Assembly (NCBI RefSeq): GCF_003610895.1
Contig: NZ_MCAS01000043.1
Location: 1-47,624, forward strand
Length of the DNA: 47,624 nucleotides
Reading direction: 5' to 3'
Origin: Paraburkholderia fungorum
Lineage (GTDB): Bacteria > Pseudomonadota > Gammaproteobacteria > Burkholderiales > Burkholderiaceae
This document shows, piece by piece, positions 1-8,609 of this stretch. The notes under the pieces are model-generated. The model had not been told where the DNA came from, did not search any database, and saw only the letters and a program-made list of their open reading frames with translations. Positions within the stretch are counted from its first letter, which is position 1. Each line of letters begins with the position of its first letter. A program made the position numbers and the translations under genes.

Positions 1-46
1 CATGCCGCCAGCGTTCAATCTGAGCCAGGATCAAACTCTTCAGTTC
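1..46 (-). rRNA. rrs: 16S ribosomal RNA, 5' end only
   Basis: The reverse complement of the first bases reads as the conserved 16S start, AGAGTTTGATCCTGGCTCAG, followed by the bases that precede the GCTGGCGGCATG stretch. Alignment with the E. coli 5' end places nucleotide 1 of the mature RNA at about position 46. Only the first 46 nt are inside the window; the rest of the operon lies to the left. The variant directly after the universal primer site (ATTGAACGC) is typical of Betaproteobacteria. Confidence 0.97.
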
Positions 47-361
47 AAACCTGTTACTGTTTTTCGGTTCAGTTAAGAACCGGTCGCTCACTCAACGTAC
101 TGACGAATGATCATCCTGTCCGAAGTTATGACACCCCAGCAGGAAAACCTTCCTTTAATACTAGTGTGAGACTTGATACTTTCGCTTATGCCAGACTCCG
201 AAGAATCCGGCTCGCGTCGCGCATCAAGCGCCCACACTTATCGGCTGTTAATTTTTAAAGATCGAGTACGCATTCACCACCAAACCAGCACCGCGTCGCA
301 CACTTCGCAACCACCGGTACCGCTTCGTTCTGCGTCGCTGCATCAGCAGCAGAGAAACGAG
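47..361 (-). promoter_or_regulatory. rrn leader with boxA-like antitermination site
   Basis: This is the transcribed leader between the rRNA promoters and 16S. Read on the minus strand, 250-263 gives GATCTTTAAAAAT, matching the boxA antitermination element that precedes 16S in other Burkholderia rrn operons; it sits about 205 nt before the mature 5' end. BoxA recruits NusB/S10 antitermination factors in characterised rrn leaders; here that role is inferred from position and sequence. A forward ORF through this region (173-484) has no support. Confidence 0.75.
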
Positions 362-390
362 ATTATGAAGGCTCTTTTTCGTTTTGTCAA
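362..390 (-). promoter_or_regulatory. rrn proximal promoter (-35/-10)
   Basis: On the minus strand there is a perfect -35 TTGACA (385-390), a 17-bp spacer and a near-perfect -10 CATAAT (362-367). An A/T-rich stretch upstream (about 391-420) could act as an UP element. A start around 355 would give a leader of about 310 nt before 16S. Confidence 0.85.
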
Positions 391-477
391 CAACATTTTT
401 CCGCTTTCGCTTAAAACCTTGTTGACGCCACCGCCGCTGGTTTCCGCCGCGGCCCTCGTTCGCAAACGAGGAGGCGA

Positions 478-506
478 ACTATAGGCGAACTTGGGTCACG
501 TGACAA
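478..506 (-). promoter_or_regulatory. rrn distal promoter (-35/-10)
   Basis: A second sigma70-type promoter on the minus strand: -35 TTGTCA (501-506), exactly 17 bp, -10 TATAGT (478-483). It lies 116 bp upstream of the proximal promoter, the usual tandem arrangement of bacterial rRNA operons. It begins 30 bp from the end of the SGNH hydrolase gene, so no other gene lies between. Confidence 0.75.
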
Positions 507-535
507 GGCTTTGGCGAAAATCTTTTTTTGACGGC

Positions 536-1804
536 TTACTTCCGAGTCGAATTCACTAAAGCTGCGATCGGAACCGCTTCGGCCATCGCGGTGTACCCAG
601 CATCGCTAGGATGAATATGATCGCCGCTGTCAAAGACGTGTTGCAGACGATCCGGTTGCGCCGAATCGCGTAATGCAGCGTCGAAATCTACAACGCCGTC
701 GAAGCCGCGACTGGTTCGAATCCATTGATTGACCGCAAGCCGGATCGCCTCCCGTTGCGCCGGCAGAGAAGCCGGTGTCAACGTTGCGCCGAACACCTTC
801 ACCCCACGGTGCCGTGCAGCCGCAACCACCCGCTGGTAACCGGCAATCAGATCGGCGGCTGTCACCGCGGTATGTGGGGCATCGCAGTCGAGCCCCTTAC
901 GCGGCGGCATCTCCGCAAAATTGATGTCGTTGATTCCGATCAGCAAAATCGCCGTCTTGACGCCCGGGCGCTCCAGCACGTCCCGGTCGAAACGCTGGAC
1001 GAGTGCGTCGCCATAGCAGGGAGAATCGCTCAATAGGCGATTGCCGCTAATGCCAAGATTAACGATCGCCGTCGAGTGGTCGCCGGTACTGGCGAACCGG
1101 CGGGCCAGCGCGTCCGGCCAGCGTCGATTCTGATTCAGGCTGGAGCGCATGCCGTCGGTGATCGAGTCGCCAATCGCGGCGACGGCCGCTGATGAAGGCG
1201 CGTCTACCGACAAGCCCGTTACCCATACATATTGCGTAAACCGGCCGCGAAACGACTCAGCAGAAGCGTCGGCGGTGTGATTACCCGGTCCGGAAACGAA
1301 GTTCAACTGATTCGAAACCCGATGCCACGCCACGATTCGCTGTTCCGGCCCCATGAACGCGCTAATCGCATAGGGCGCCCCTTCAGCGATATCAACAGCA
1401 ATCGGGTCGCTATCCAACTCCCCGCCCGGTGGCACACTCACCGAGCTCTTGCCACCAAACGTCACACGCGCCCCGCCATCGCTCAGCGCCGCGGCGCCAC
1501 CGGGCGAGCGCGCAATGCGCAGATCTTCGATAACGAGCGCGGTCTTGCCATACTCGTTGCTGAGATGAATTCGGGCGGATTTACCTGACAACGTGGGATA
1601 AACGATCTGACGCACCGTACGTCCAGCGACCTCCGGCGCACGGTAAAGCGGCGGCAAATCCGACCGTTGCGGAATGGGTTGCAACGCCGTTGCCCAGGCG
1701 GTAACCCAATGGGCCGGGGCGTCGGCGGCAAAAGCAGTCGGAGAAACGGCAAATTGGCAAAGCAGCGCCGCGCCACATGCGGCAGCCAGGGTGCGAATGG
1801 TCAT
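536..1804 (-). CDS. secreted SGNH/GDSL-family hydrolase (esterase/lipase-like)
   Basis: This 422-aa protein has a Sec signal peptide (residues 1 to about 27, AFA cleavage region), so it should act in the periplasm or outside the cell. The C-terminal half carries the four SGNH blocks: GDS at 212-214 with the nucleophile Ser214, Gly254 in NLGISGNR, Asn292 in GIND, and the DxxH pair Asp395/His398 near the C-terminus. The N-terminal 200 residues form an extra beta-rich domain, as in the XynE-like members of the family. Substrate cannot be read from sequence; acetyl- or carbohydrate esterase and lipase are all possible. It is transcribed toward the rRNA operon and is separated by 144 bp from the FAD dehydrogenase upstream. 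The start at 1804 has a weak ribosome binding site but gives a complete signal peptide. Confidence 0.85.
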   Translation of the reverse strand: MTIRTLAAACGAALLCQFAVSPTAFAADAPAHWVTAWATALQPIPQRSDLPPLYRAPEVAGRTVRQIVYPTLSGKSARIHLSNEYGKTALVIEDLRIARSPGGAAALSDGGARVTFGGKSSVSVPPGGELDSDPIAVDIAEGAPYAISAFMGPEQRIVAWHRVSNQLNFVSGPGNHTADASAESFRGRFTQYVWVTGLSVDAPSSAAVAAIGDSITDGMRSSLNQNRRWPDALARRFASTGDHSTAIVNLGISGNRLLSDSPCYGDALVQRFDRDVLERPGVKTAILLIGINDINFAEMPPRKGLDCDAPHTAVTAADLIAGYQRVVAAARHRGVKVFGATLTPASLPAQREAIRLAVNQWIRTSRGFDGVVDFDAALRDSAQPDRLQHVFDSGDHIHPSDAGYTAMAEAVPIAALVNSTRK

Positions 1805-1948
1805 TCGGGTGGTCAGTTCGATGCGAAACGTGCATTGTGCCCGATCGCCATGGCCATCGCGGTCGACCTGACGAATGCTGCCGTACGATCGGACCGCCCC
1901 ACACCGAACGTGCCAAGAGACAGATATGGATGGGCAAGCGCCGACCGA

Positions 1949-3574
1949 TCAACCCGCCGCCAACGCTCCGGTCATCTTCAACGCCAGCGCCTCGGCCACC
2001 TCGATCCCGTCGATGGCAGCCGAATAAATTCCGCCGGCATACCCCGCGCCTTCGCCGGCCGGATACAAACCCTCGACATTCATGCTCTGGTAGTCGTCCC
2101 GGCGCCGCACGCGAATCGGCGATGAGGTTCTCGTCTCGACGCCCGTCAATACGGCGTCATGCATGGCGAACCCGGCGATCTTCTTGTCCATCTGCGGCAA
2201 GGCTTCGCGGATCGCTTCGATCACGTAGTCAGGCAGCGCCGTGCTGAGATCCGTCGGATGCACGCCAGGCTTGTAGGACGGCACCACCGACCCCAGCGAC
2301 GTTGACGGCCGCCCGGCAATAAAATCGCCGACCAGCTGGCCCGGCGCCATATAGTTGCCGCCGCCCAATTCGAACGCCCGCTCTTCCCATTTGCGCTGAA
2401 AGGCGATGCCGGCGAGCGGGCCGCCCGGATAATCTTCCGGCGTGATGCCGACGACAATCCCGGCATTGGCATTGCGTTCCGCCCGTGAGTATTGACTCAT
2501 GCCGTTGGTCACCACACGGCCCGGCTCGGAGGTCGCCGCGACCACCGTGCCGCCCGGACACATGCAAAAGCTATAAACGGCGCGCCCATTGCTGCAGTGA
2601 TGCACCACCTTATAGTCGGCAGCGCCGAGTTGCTTGTGCCCCGCGAACTTGCCGAATCGGCTGCGATCGATCAACCCTTGCGGATGCTCGATCCGGAACC
2701 CGAGCGAAAACGGCTTAGCTTCCATATACACGCCGCGATCGTTCAGCATCTGGAAGGTATCGCGCGCGCTATGGCCGACCGCCAGCACCACATGATCGCA
2801 GCGCAGAATCTCGCCTGTCGAAAGCTTGAGCCCGCGCACTTTGCCCTGATCGATGTCGATATCGTCAACCCGCGTCTCAAAACGCACTTCGCCGCCCAGT
2901 TCGTGAATGGTGGCGCGCATCTTTTCGACCATGCTGACGAGGCGGAACGTGCCGATATGGGGCCGGCTCAGATAAAGAATGTCCTCCGGTGCGCCCGCAC
3001 GGACGAATTCATCGAGAACCTTGCGCCCGTAGTGCTTCGGATCCTTGATCTGACTGTAAAGCTTGCCGTCTGAGAACGTACCCGCGCCGCCTTCGCCAAA
3101 TTGCACGTTCGATTCGGGATTGAGCACCGACTTGCGCCATAGGCCGAAAGTATCTTTGGTGCGCTCGCGCACGGCCTTGCCGCGCTCCAGAATAATCGGA
3201 CGAAACCCCATTTGGGCAAGAATCAGCCCGGCAAACAGGCCGCAGGGGCCCATACCGATCACGACCGGACGCGGAGCGGTCATCTGCGCCGGCGCCTTGG
3301 CAACAAAACGGTACGTCATATCGGGCGTTACACCGCAGTGCGGCACGTCGGCGAGCCGCTTGAGCGCGGCCGCTTCATCCTTCACCTCAACGTCGACGAT
3401 ATAAGTGAGCTTGATGTCGGCGCGCTTGCGCGCGTCGTGTGCGCGTCGGAACACGGTGTACCGGATGAGCCCTTCGTCGCCCACACCGAGCTCAGCGAGG
3501 CGCGCGCGGACAGCGGCTTCGAGAACGCTCTCGGGATGATCGAGCGGGAGTTTGATTTCGCTTAGACGTAACAT
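1949..3574 (-). CDS. FAD-dependent dehydrogenase of the COG2509 type
   Basis: The reading frame is open back to 4075, but that extension runs across the paa promoter and into paaA. The conserved protein starts at 3574 with MLRLSEIKLPLD, giving 541 aa. An N-terminal ferredoxin-like cap (about 1-95) precedes a Rossmann FAD site, GMGPCGLFAG at 107-116, and the C-terminus holds the FAD-closing segment PAGEGAGYAGG. This layout matches the conserved but biochemically undefined FAD dehydrogenases of COG2509. It faces away from paaA and shares the 3575-3790 region with the paa promoter, so it could be affected by PaaR, but it has no known link to phenylacetate. The reaction is unknown. Confidence 0.85.
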   Translation of the reverse strand: MLRLSEIKLPLDHPESVLEAAVRARLAELGVGDEGLIRYTVFRRAHDARKRADIKLTYIVDVEVKDEAAALKRLADVPHCGVTPDMTYRFVAKAPAQMTAPRPVVIGMGPCGLFAGLILAQMGFRPIILERGKAVRERTKDTFGLWRKSVLNPESNVQFGEGGAGTFSDGKLYSQIKDPKHYGRKVLDEFVRAGAPEDILYLSRPHIGTFRLVSMVEKMRATIHELGGEVRFETRVDDIDIDQGKVRGLKLSTGEILRCDHVVLAVGHSARDTFQMLNDRGVYMEAKPFSLGFRIEHPQGLIDRSRFGKFAGHKQLGAADYKVVHHCSNGRAVYSFCMCPGGTVVAATSEPGRVVTNGMSQYSRAERNANAGIVVGITPEDYPGGPLAGIAFQRKWEERAFELGGGNYMAPGQLVGDFIAGRPSTSLGSVVPSYKPGVHPTDLSTALPDYVIEAIREALPQMDKKIAGFAMHDAVLTGVETRTSSPIRVRRRDDYQSMNVEGLYPAGEGAGYAGGIYSAAIDGIEVAEALALKMTGALAAG

Positions 3575-3726
3575 GAGTACCGGGGGATGCAGGAAGGCCG
3601 CAAATCGCAGCCAATTCGCAATTTTATAGGTTAAGTGTCGGCGCGGGGCAGCGGCGCAGGTGAAACGCCTTCGGCGTCGCCTCTTCCTTCCTCTATCGAC
3701 AATCGCCGTTCGTCTCAAAAAATTTA

Positions 3727-3754
3727 TTAACCGACCGGTCGGTTGGTTTATACT
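3727..3754 (+). promoter_or_regulatory. paa promoter with TetR-type (PaaR) operator
   Basis: A perfect 16-bp palindrome, AACCGACCGGTCGGTT, occupies 3729-3744. It lies inside a plausible sigma70 promoter: -35-like TTAACC (3727-3732), 16-bp spacer, -10 TATACT (3749-3754). A protein bound to the palindrome would block RNA polymerase. The dyad is typical of TetR-family operators, and a TetR gene sits at the far end of the same cluster (8610). Repression relieved by phenylacetyl-CoA is how PaaR-type regulators work in relatives; assignment to this site is inference. Confidence 0.8.
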
Positions 3755-3790
3755 GCGCAGACACAGACAACTTCCGCTGAGAGCGTCCCC

Positions 3791-4789
3791 ATGTACACGC
3801 AATCCCTGGATATCCCCGGCAACGTCGCCCCGCTCGACGCCGCAGCGGGTTCGCCCGAGCAGGCGCAATTCGACGCGGTCATGGCCGCCGACGGCAAGAT
3901 CGAGCCTCAGGACTGGATGCCCGAGGCCTACCGCAAGACGCTGGTGCGGCAAATCTCGCAGCACGCGCATTCCGAGATCGTCGGCATGCTGCCGGAAGGC
4001 AACTGGATCACGCGCGCGCCCAGCCTGAAGCGCAAGGCGATTCTGCTCGCCAAAGTGCAGGACGAAGCCGGCCACGGCCTCTATCTATATAGCGCGGCCG
4101 AAACGCTCGGCGTTTCGCGCGACCATCTGATCGCCGCGCTGCACGCGGGCAAAGCCAAATATTCGAGCATCTTCAATTACCCGACGCCTACGTGGGCGGA
4201 CGTCGGCGTGATCGGCTGGCTGGTGGACGGCGCGGCGATCATGAACCAGATCCCACTGTGCCGCTGCACTTATGGCCCGTACGCACGCGCCATGATCCGT
4301 ATCTGCAAGGAAGAGTCATTCCATCAGCGCCAGGGCTTCGACGCGCTCATGTCGATGATGAGCGGCACCGAAGCGCAACGCGAACTGGTCCAGCAAGCCG
4401 TGAACCGCTGGTGGTGGCCGGTGCTGATGATGTTCGGCCCGAGCGACAAGGACTCGATCCACAGCAATCAGTCGTCGAAATGGGGCATCAAGCGCATCTC
4501 GAACGACGACCTGCGCCAGAAATTCGTCGACGCTACCGTCGACCAGGCCAAGGTGCTCGGCGTCACGCTGCCGGACCCGGACCTGAAGTGGAATGAAGCC
4601 CGCGGTCATCACGACTATGGCGACATCGACTGGGAAGAATTCTGGCGCGTCGTAAATGGTGACGGTCCGTGCAACAGCGAACGTCTCGCCACCCGCGTGA
4701 AAGCGCACGACGACGGCGCCTGGGTGCGCGAAGCCGCCCTCGCCCACGCCGAAAAACAACGCCAGCGCGCGCAACAGCACGCCGCCTAA
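3791..4789 (+). CDS. paaA: 1,2-phenylacetyl-CoA epoxidase, catalytic subunit PaaA
   Basis: PaaA is the diiron subunit that inserts one oxygen atom of O2 into the ring of phenylacetyl-CoA, giving the 1,2-epoxide, the first committed step of aerobic phenylacetate degradation. The 332-aa protein has the ferritin-like fold signature with two ExxH motifs, Glu92/His95 (DEAGHG) and Glu175/His178 (EESFHQRQG), as expected for metal ligands. The ORF can be extended upstream to 3743, but that start lies inside the operator and -10 element, so the ATG at 3791 is chosen; its ribosome binding site is weak. It is the first gene of paaABCDE, with 55 bp to paaB. Confidence 0.97.
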   Translation: MYTQSLDIPGNVAPLDAAAGSPEQAQFDAVMAADGKIEPQDWMPEAYRKTLVRQISQHAHSEIVGMLPEGNWITRAPSLKRKAILLAKVQDEAGHGLYLYSAAETLGVSRDHLIAALHAGKAKYSSIFNYPTPTWADVGVIGWLVDGAAIMNQIPLCRCTYGPYARAMIRICKEESFHQRQGFDALMSMMSGTEAQRELVQQAVNRWWWPVLMMFGPSDKDSIHSNQSSKWGIKRISNDDLRQKFVDATVDQAKVLGVTLPDPDLKWNEARGHHDYGDIDWEEFWRVVNGDGPCNSERLATRVKAHDDGAWVREAALAHAEKQRQRAQQHAA

Positions 4790-4844
4790 CTCAAGCGGCC
4801 GCAGGCTAACGCGGCAAGCCGAACAAAGTATCAGGAGATCAGCA

Positions 4845-5129
4845 ATGAACAAGGAATGGCCGATTTGGGAAGTCTTCGTGCGCAGCAAGCAGGGACTCGA
4901 CCATAAACACTGCGGCAGTCTGCATGCCGCCGACGCGCCGATGGCGCTGCGCATGGCGCGCGACGTCTACACGCGCCGCCAGGAAGGCGTGAGCATCTGG
5001 GTGGTGCCGTCCTCGGCGATCACGGCGTCCGCGCCGGAAGACAAGGCGGAGTTGTTCGAACCGGCTGGCGACAAGATTTACCGTCACCCGACGTTCTACA
5101 CGCTCCCCGACGAAGTCAACCACATGTAA
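4845..5129 (+). CDS. paaB: 1,2-phenylacetyl-CoA epoxidase subunit PaaB
   Basis: A 94-aa small subunit of the epoxidase complex. It begins MNKEWPIWEVFVRSKQGLDH, the characteristic PaaB start, and has the usual length of about 95 aa. PaaB has no catalytic site; in the characterised E. coli enzyme it bridges PaaAC units and is needed for activity. A strong ribosome binding site (AGGAG, 8 bp ahead) supports the start. It lies between paaA and paaC, 8 bp before the latter, in line with translational coupling and fixed stoichiometry. Confidence 0.96.
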   Translation: MNKEWPIWEVFVRSKQGLDHKHCGSLHAADAPMALRMARDVYTRRQEGVSIWVVPSSAITASAPEDKAELFEPAGDKIYRHPTFYTLPDEVNHM

Positions 5130-5137
5130 GCGCGGCC

Positions 5138-5941
5138 ATGAACATCACGCCCCAACACTTGCAGTATGTACTGCGCCTCGCGGATACCGCGCTGATCCTC
5201 GGTCAGCGCAATACCGAATGGTGCGGACACGGCCCGATCCTCGAAGAGGACATCGCGCTGTCGAACATGAGTCTCGATCTGATCGGCCAGGCGCGCCTGT
5301 TGTACACGCACGCCGCCGCGCTGGAACAGCAACTTACCGGCAAAAACCGTACGGAAGACGATTACGCCTATTTCCGCGCCGAGCGCGAGTTCGCCAACTA
5401 CACGCTGGCCGAGTTGCCGCACTACGGCCCGCTTGCCGGCACCGCGCAAGCCGAAAAGGACTACGCGGTCACGATCGTGCGCAATTTCCTGTACTCGACG
5501 CTGATGGCGCATCTGTGGTCGGCACTCACTGCCTCGAAGGACGAACAGCTTGCCGCGATCGCCGCGAAGTCGATCAAGGAAACCAGCTACCACGTGCACC
5601 ACGCGAGCGAATGGCTGATCCGCTTCGGCGACGGCACGGACGAATCACATCGCCGCGCGCAGGCCGCGCTCGACTATCTGCTGCCGTACACGCGCGAGTT
5701 TTTCAGTGCCGACGCAGTGGAGGCGGCCATCGCCGCCGCCGGCATCGGGCCGCTGACGTCGGACCTGGAAGCAGCATGGCTTGAAGACGTAAAGGCCACA
5801 CTCGACCAGGCCACCCTCACGCTGCCCGCAGCGGTCAAGCACATCACGACCGGCAAGCACGGCGAACACTCCGAGCACATGGGCTTCGTGCTGGCCGAAA
5901 TGCAAAGCCTCGCGCGCCAGCATCCCGGCGCCACCTGGTAA
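5138..5941 (+). CDS. paaC: 1,2-phenylacetyl-CoA epoxidase, structural subunit PaaC
   Basis: This 267-aa subunit is a ferritin-like paralogue of PaaA that stabilises it and forms the structural core of the epoxidase; family members generally do not carry the working diiron centre. The sequence has the family pattern LRLADTALILGQRN near the N-terminus, GPILEEDIALSNM at about 30-42 and the conserved KSIKETSYHVHH segment around 147-158. It starts 8 bp after paaB and is followed by a 55-bp gap before paaD. Confidence 0.96.
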   Translation: MNITPQHLQYVLRLADTALILGQRNTEWCGHGPILEEDIALSNMSLDLIGQARLLYTHAAALEQQLTGKNRTEDDYAYFRAEREFANYTLAELPHYGPLAGTAQAEKDYAVTIVRNFLYSTLMAHLWSALTASKDEQLAAIAAKSIKETSYHVHHASEWLIRFGDGTDESHRRAQAALDYLLPYTREFFSADAVEAAIAAAGIGPLTSDLEAAWLEDVKATLDQATLTLPAAVKHITTGKHGEHSEHMGFVLAEMQSLARQHPGATW

Positions 5942-5996
5942 GTACGCACCTGAGCACGCACCCGAGCGCACAACCGGAACCCAACGGACCGCCACG

Positions 5997-6539
5997 ATGA
6001 CAACCTTGACTGCCACGCCCACCGCCGACGCCACGCTGGAACGCGCATGGGCCGCGCTCGAAACGGTGCCTGATCCGGAGATTCCGGTGGTGTCGATTCG
6101 GGAACTCGGCATTCTGCGCGACGTGCGGCGCGCCGCCGACGGCGCGCTCGAAGTCGTGATCACGCCAACCTATTCCGGTTGCCCGGCAATGTCGCAGATT
6201 GCCGAAGACGTCGCCCATGCGCTCGATGTGGCCGAACTGAAGCCTTATCGGATTGCCACGGTGCTGGCCCCGGCCTGGACCACCGACTGGATGACCGCCG
6301 AGGCGCGTGAAAAGCTGCGCGCCTACGGAATCGCGCCGCCCACGGGCAATTGCGGCTCGGCCGTGCCGTCCCAGGAAAAAGTGCTGCGTTTCATGCCACG
6401 TGCGCTGCCGGCGCCCTCGTGTCCGCGCTGCGGCTCGGCGCATACCGAGCGTCTCGCGCAATTCGGCTCGACGGCTTGCAAGGCGCTGTACCGCTGCCTC
6501 GACTGCCGCGAACCCTTCGACTACTTCAAACCATACTGA
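5997..6539 (+). CDS. paaD: PaaD, MIP18/DUF59-family Fe-S assembly factor for the epoxidase
   Basis: A 180-aa protein needed for maturation of the phenylacetyl-CoA epoxidase, probably for Fe-S cluster insertion into PaaE. Residues 12 to about 100 form the MIP18/DUF59 domain with DPEIP (26-30) and YSGCPA (59-64, Cys62). The C-terminal tail is a zinc-ribbon-like module with CPRC (142-145) and CLDC (167-170), which separates PaaD from housekeeping SufT-type proteins. Its stop codon is one base before the paaE start, so the two are almost certainly co-translated. Confidence 0.95.
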   Translation: MTTLTATPTADATLERAWAALETVPDPEIPVVSIRELGILRDVRRAADGALEVVITPTYSGCPAMSQIAEDVAHALDVAELKPYRIATVLAPAWTTDWMTAEAREKLRAYGIAPPTGNCGSAVPSQEKVLRFMPRALPAPSCPRCGSAHTERLAQFGSTACKALYRCLDCREPFDYFKPY

Positions 6540-6540
6540 T

Positions 6541-7629
6541 ATGGCTACCCCGCAATTTCACCCGCTGCGTATCCGCGAAGTACGACCTGAAACCGCCGAC
6601 GCTGTGTCGGTCGCCTTCGAAGTCCCTGCCGAACTGCGCGATCAGTATCGCTTCACGCAGGGCCAGTTCGTCACGCTGAAGACGCACATCGACGGTGAGG
6701 AAACGCGCCGTTCGTATTCGATCTGCGTCGGCGTCACCGACTACGATCGCGACGGCGAACTGCGCATCGGCATCAAGCGCGTACGCGGCGGGCGTTTCTC
6801 GAACTTCGCCTTCGACACGCTGCAACCCGGTCACACGATTGAGGTGATGACACCCGACGGCCGTTTTTTCACGCATCTCAACGCGGACCAGGGTCAGCAG
6901 TACCTCGCGTTTTCCGGTGGCTCGGGCATCACGCCGGTGCTCGCGATCATCAAGACCACGCTCGAAGTCGAGCCGCGCAGCAGCTTCACACTGGTGTACG
7001 GCAACCGCAGCGTCGATCAGATCATGTTCGCGGAAGAGCTCGAAGATCTGAAGAACCGCTTCATGAACCGCTTCGTGCTCTATCACGTGCTGTCCGACGA
7101 CCTGCAGGACGTCGAGCTGTTCAACGGTGTGCTCGACCAGCAGAAGTGCGCGGCCTTCATCGAAAATCTGCTGCCGGCCGATGCAATCGACGAAGCCTTC
7201 ATCTGCGGCCCCGCCCCGATGATGGACGCGGCCGAGGCCGCGCTGAAAGCCGCGGGCGTGCCTTCGGCAAAAGTACACGTGGAGCGCTTCGGTTCGCCGC
7301 TGCCGCAAGCGGGCGTGCCACCGGTCGAGATCACCGACGACACGCCGGCCGCCGACCTCGAGATCGTCCTCGACGGAAAACGGCGCAAACTGCGTCTGCC
7401 GTATCAGGGCGTGAGTGTGCTCGACGTCGGCTTGCGTGCCGGCCTCGCGCTGCCGTATGCGTGCAAGGGCGGCGTCTGCTGCACTTGCCGTGCCAAGGTG
7501 CTCGAGGGCGAAGTCAAGATGGAAAAGAACTACACGCTGGAAGAACATGAAATCCGCGACGGTTTCGTGCTGACCTGCCAATGCCACCCCATCAGCGATC
7601 GCGTGGTGGTCAGTTACGACGAGCGTTGA
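6541..7629 (+). CDS. paaE: 1,2-phenylacetyl-CoA epoxidase, reductase subunit PaaE
   Basis: PaaE passes electrons from NADPH through FAD and a [2Fe-2S] cluster to the diiron centre of PaaA. The 362-aa sequence shows the full order: FAD domain with RRSYS (56-60), NAD(P) domain with GGSG (126-129) and CGP (222-224), and a C-terminal plant-type ferredoxin domain with cysteines at 308, 313, 316 and 346. The ATG at 6541 is chosen because it lies one base after the paaD stop and gives the normal length; a longer frame from 6307 would overlap paaD and has no support. A strong terminator follows at 7697. Confidence 0.97.
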   Translation: MATPQFHPLRIREVRPETADAVSVAFEVPAELRDQYRFTQGQFVTLKTHIDGEETRRSYSICVGVTDYDRDGELRIGIKRVRGGRFSNFAFDTLQPGHTIEVMTPDGRFFTHLNADQGQQYLAFSGGSGITPVLAIIKTTLEVEPRSSFTLVYGNRSVDQIMFAEELEDLKNRFMNRFVLYHVLSDDLQDVELFNGVLDQQKCAAFIENLLPADAIDEAFICGPAPMMDAAEAALKAAGVPSAKVHVERFGSPLPQAGVPPVEITDDTPAADLEIVLDGKRRKLRLPYQGVSVLDVGLRAGLALPYACKGGVCCTCRAKVLEGEVKMEKNYTLEEHEIRDGFVLTCQCHPISDRVVVSYDER

Positions 7630-7696
7630 ACCAGGCGCGCCGGGCAAGCTTGCGACGCCCGGAACGCTTTCAGCAGGTCCGCGATCCGCTTACACT

Positions 7697-7755
7697 AGGG
7701 GCCGCTCGCGATCGGATATCTGCCCGATCGATGAGCGGCCCCTTTATTCGTTTTT
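7697..7755 (+). terminator. intrinsic terminator after paaE
   Basis: A 10-bp perfect stem GGGGCCGCTC (7698-7707) / GAGCGGCCCC (7733-7742) contains a second inner stem, GATCGG/CCGATC (7710-7715 with 7724-7729), and is followed by a U-rich tail (TTTATTCGTTTTT). It lies 68 bp after paaE and only 22 bp before the next ATG, so the DUF1835 gene and paaR either rely on read-through or have a promoter hidden here. Confidence 0.85.
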
Positions 7756-7776
7756 CGCAAGCCCAAGCCACTGCCG

Positions 7777-8589
7777 ATGAGCACCATCCACCTCACCAAC
7801 GGCGACGTCGCCGCCGAGTCACTGCGCGCTGCGCTAGCCGAGGCAGGCCGCGACGATCGCGTGCACGCGTTGCGCGACGATCTTGCAGTCGGTCCGCTGC
7901 GCGGTATCGATGATGGCCCCGACGTGCGGGCAGAATTCTGGGACCGGGTCAGCACGGACACTCGGCGCGATTTTCTGCGGGAATTCCGCGAGCAGGCGGC
8001 CGCGCTGGAGAACATCGCGCGCGGCGAAGCGAACCTGGTGGTCTGGCATGGTGAAAGTTCGGCCGACCAACTCATGCTGCGGCGCGTCTGCTACCACCTG
8101 CGCAACAGTCCGCAACGGCTCAATGAAGTGCGCCTGTCGATCCAGGACCTCACCGATCCGGGCGCATGGGCGCACAGCCGCAAAGACCGCGCGACATCCG
8201 TCGGCATGTTCGCGCCGGCTGTGCTGCAAGGACGCCTGCCGGATGCGGCGCCGATTTCGGTTCTGCGCATCAGCCGGCTCGCGCTCGAATGGCAGGAAGC
8301 CAAACACGCCAATGGCGAGACACGGCGTTGGCGCGACAACACGTTCACGAGCGGCAGCTTCGCCGATCTGGACGCGCTGATCCTCGAACAGGCCACCGGC
8401 GACTGGCAGCCCGCCGCGCGGGTTGCCGCCGAGCTGATGGCCGCCGAACTCTGGTATCTGGTAAGTGACAGCATCGTGCTGTGGCGTTTCCGCGAACTGG
8501 CCGCTACGCGTCGCATCAAGCTGCGTGGCGACGCGGGCGCATGGCGCACGCTCGAAATGTGCGCGGCACTTGCCCCCTGTCCACACTAA
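7777..8589 (+). CDS. DUF1835 domain-containing protein
   Basis: A 270-aa protein beginning STIHLTNGDVAAESLRAAL, the typical start of the DUF1835 domain (about 1-125), followed by a helical C-terminal part resembling DUF3658. No enzymatic function is established for the family. It lies between the paa terminator and the TetR regulator and is probably co-transcribed with the latter (20 bp gap). Its presence here may be a regional habit of Burkholderiales rather than a sign of a role in phenylacetate metabolism. No signal peptide or membrane segment is visible. Confidence 0.75.
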   Translation: MSTIHLTNGDVAAESLRAALAEAGRDDRVHALRDDLAVGPLRGIDDGPDVRAEFWDRVSTDTRRDFLREFREQAAALENIARGEANLVVWHGESSADQLMLRRVCYHLRNSPQRLNEVRLSIQDLTDPGAWAHSRKDRATSVGMFAPAVLQGRLPDAAPISVLRISRLALEWQEAKHANGETRRWRDNTFTSGSFADLDALILEQATGDWQPAARVAAELMAAELWYLVSDSIVLWRFRELAATRRIKLRGDAGAWRTLEMCAALAPCPH

Positions 8590-8609
8590 TAAAAATCAAA
8601 TAGACGACC

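Noticed and set aside
173..484. 103-aa frame in the rrn leader
   Set aside because: Covers the boxA region and a promoter of the rRNA operon; no ribosome site or family.
705..735. tRNA-like T-loop GGTTCGAATCC
   Set aside because: Lies within the SGNH hydrolase coding region and has no matching acceptor or anticodon arms.
3575..4075. N-terminal extension of the FAD dehydrogenase
   Set aside because: Would run through paaA and its promoter; the conserved protein starts at 3574.
6526..7647. 373-aa minus-strand frame opposite paaE
   Set aside because: Antisense shadow of PaaE with no recognisable motif.
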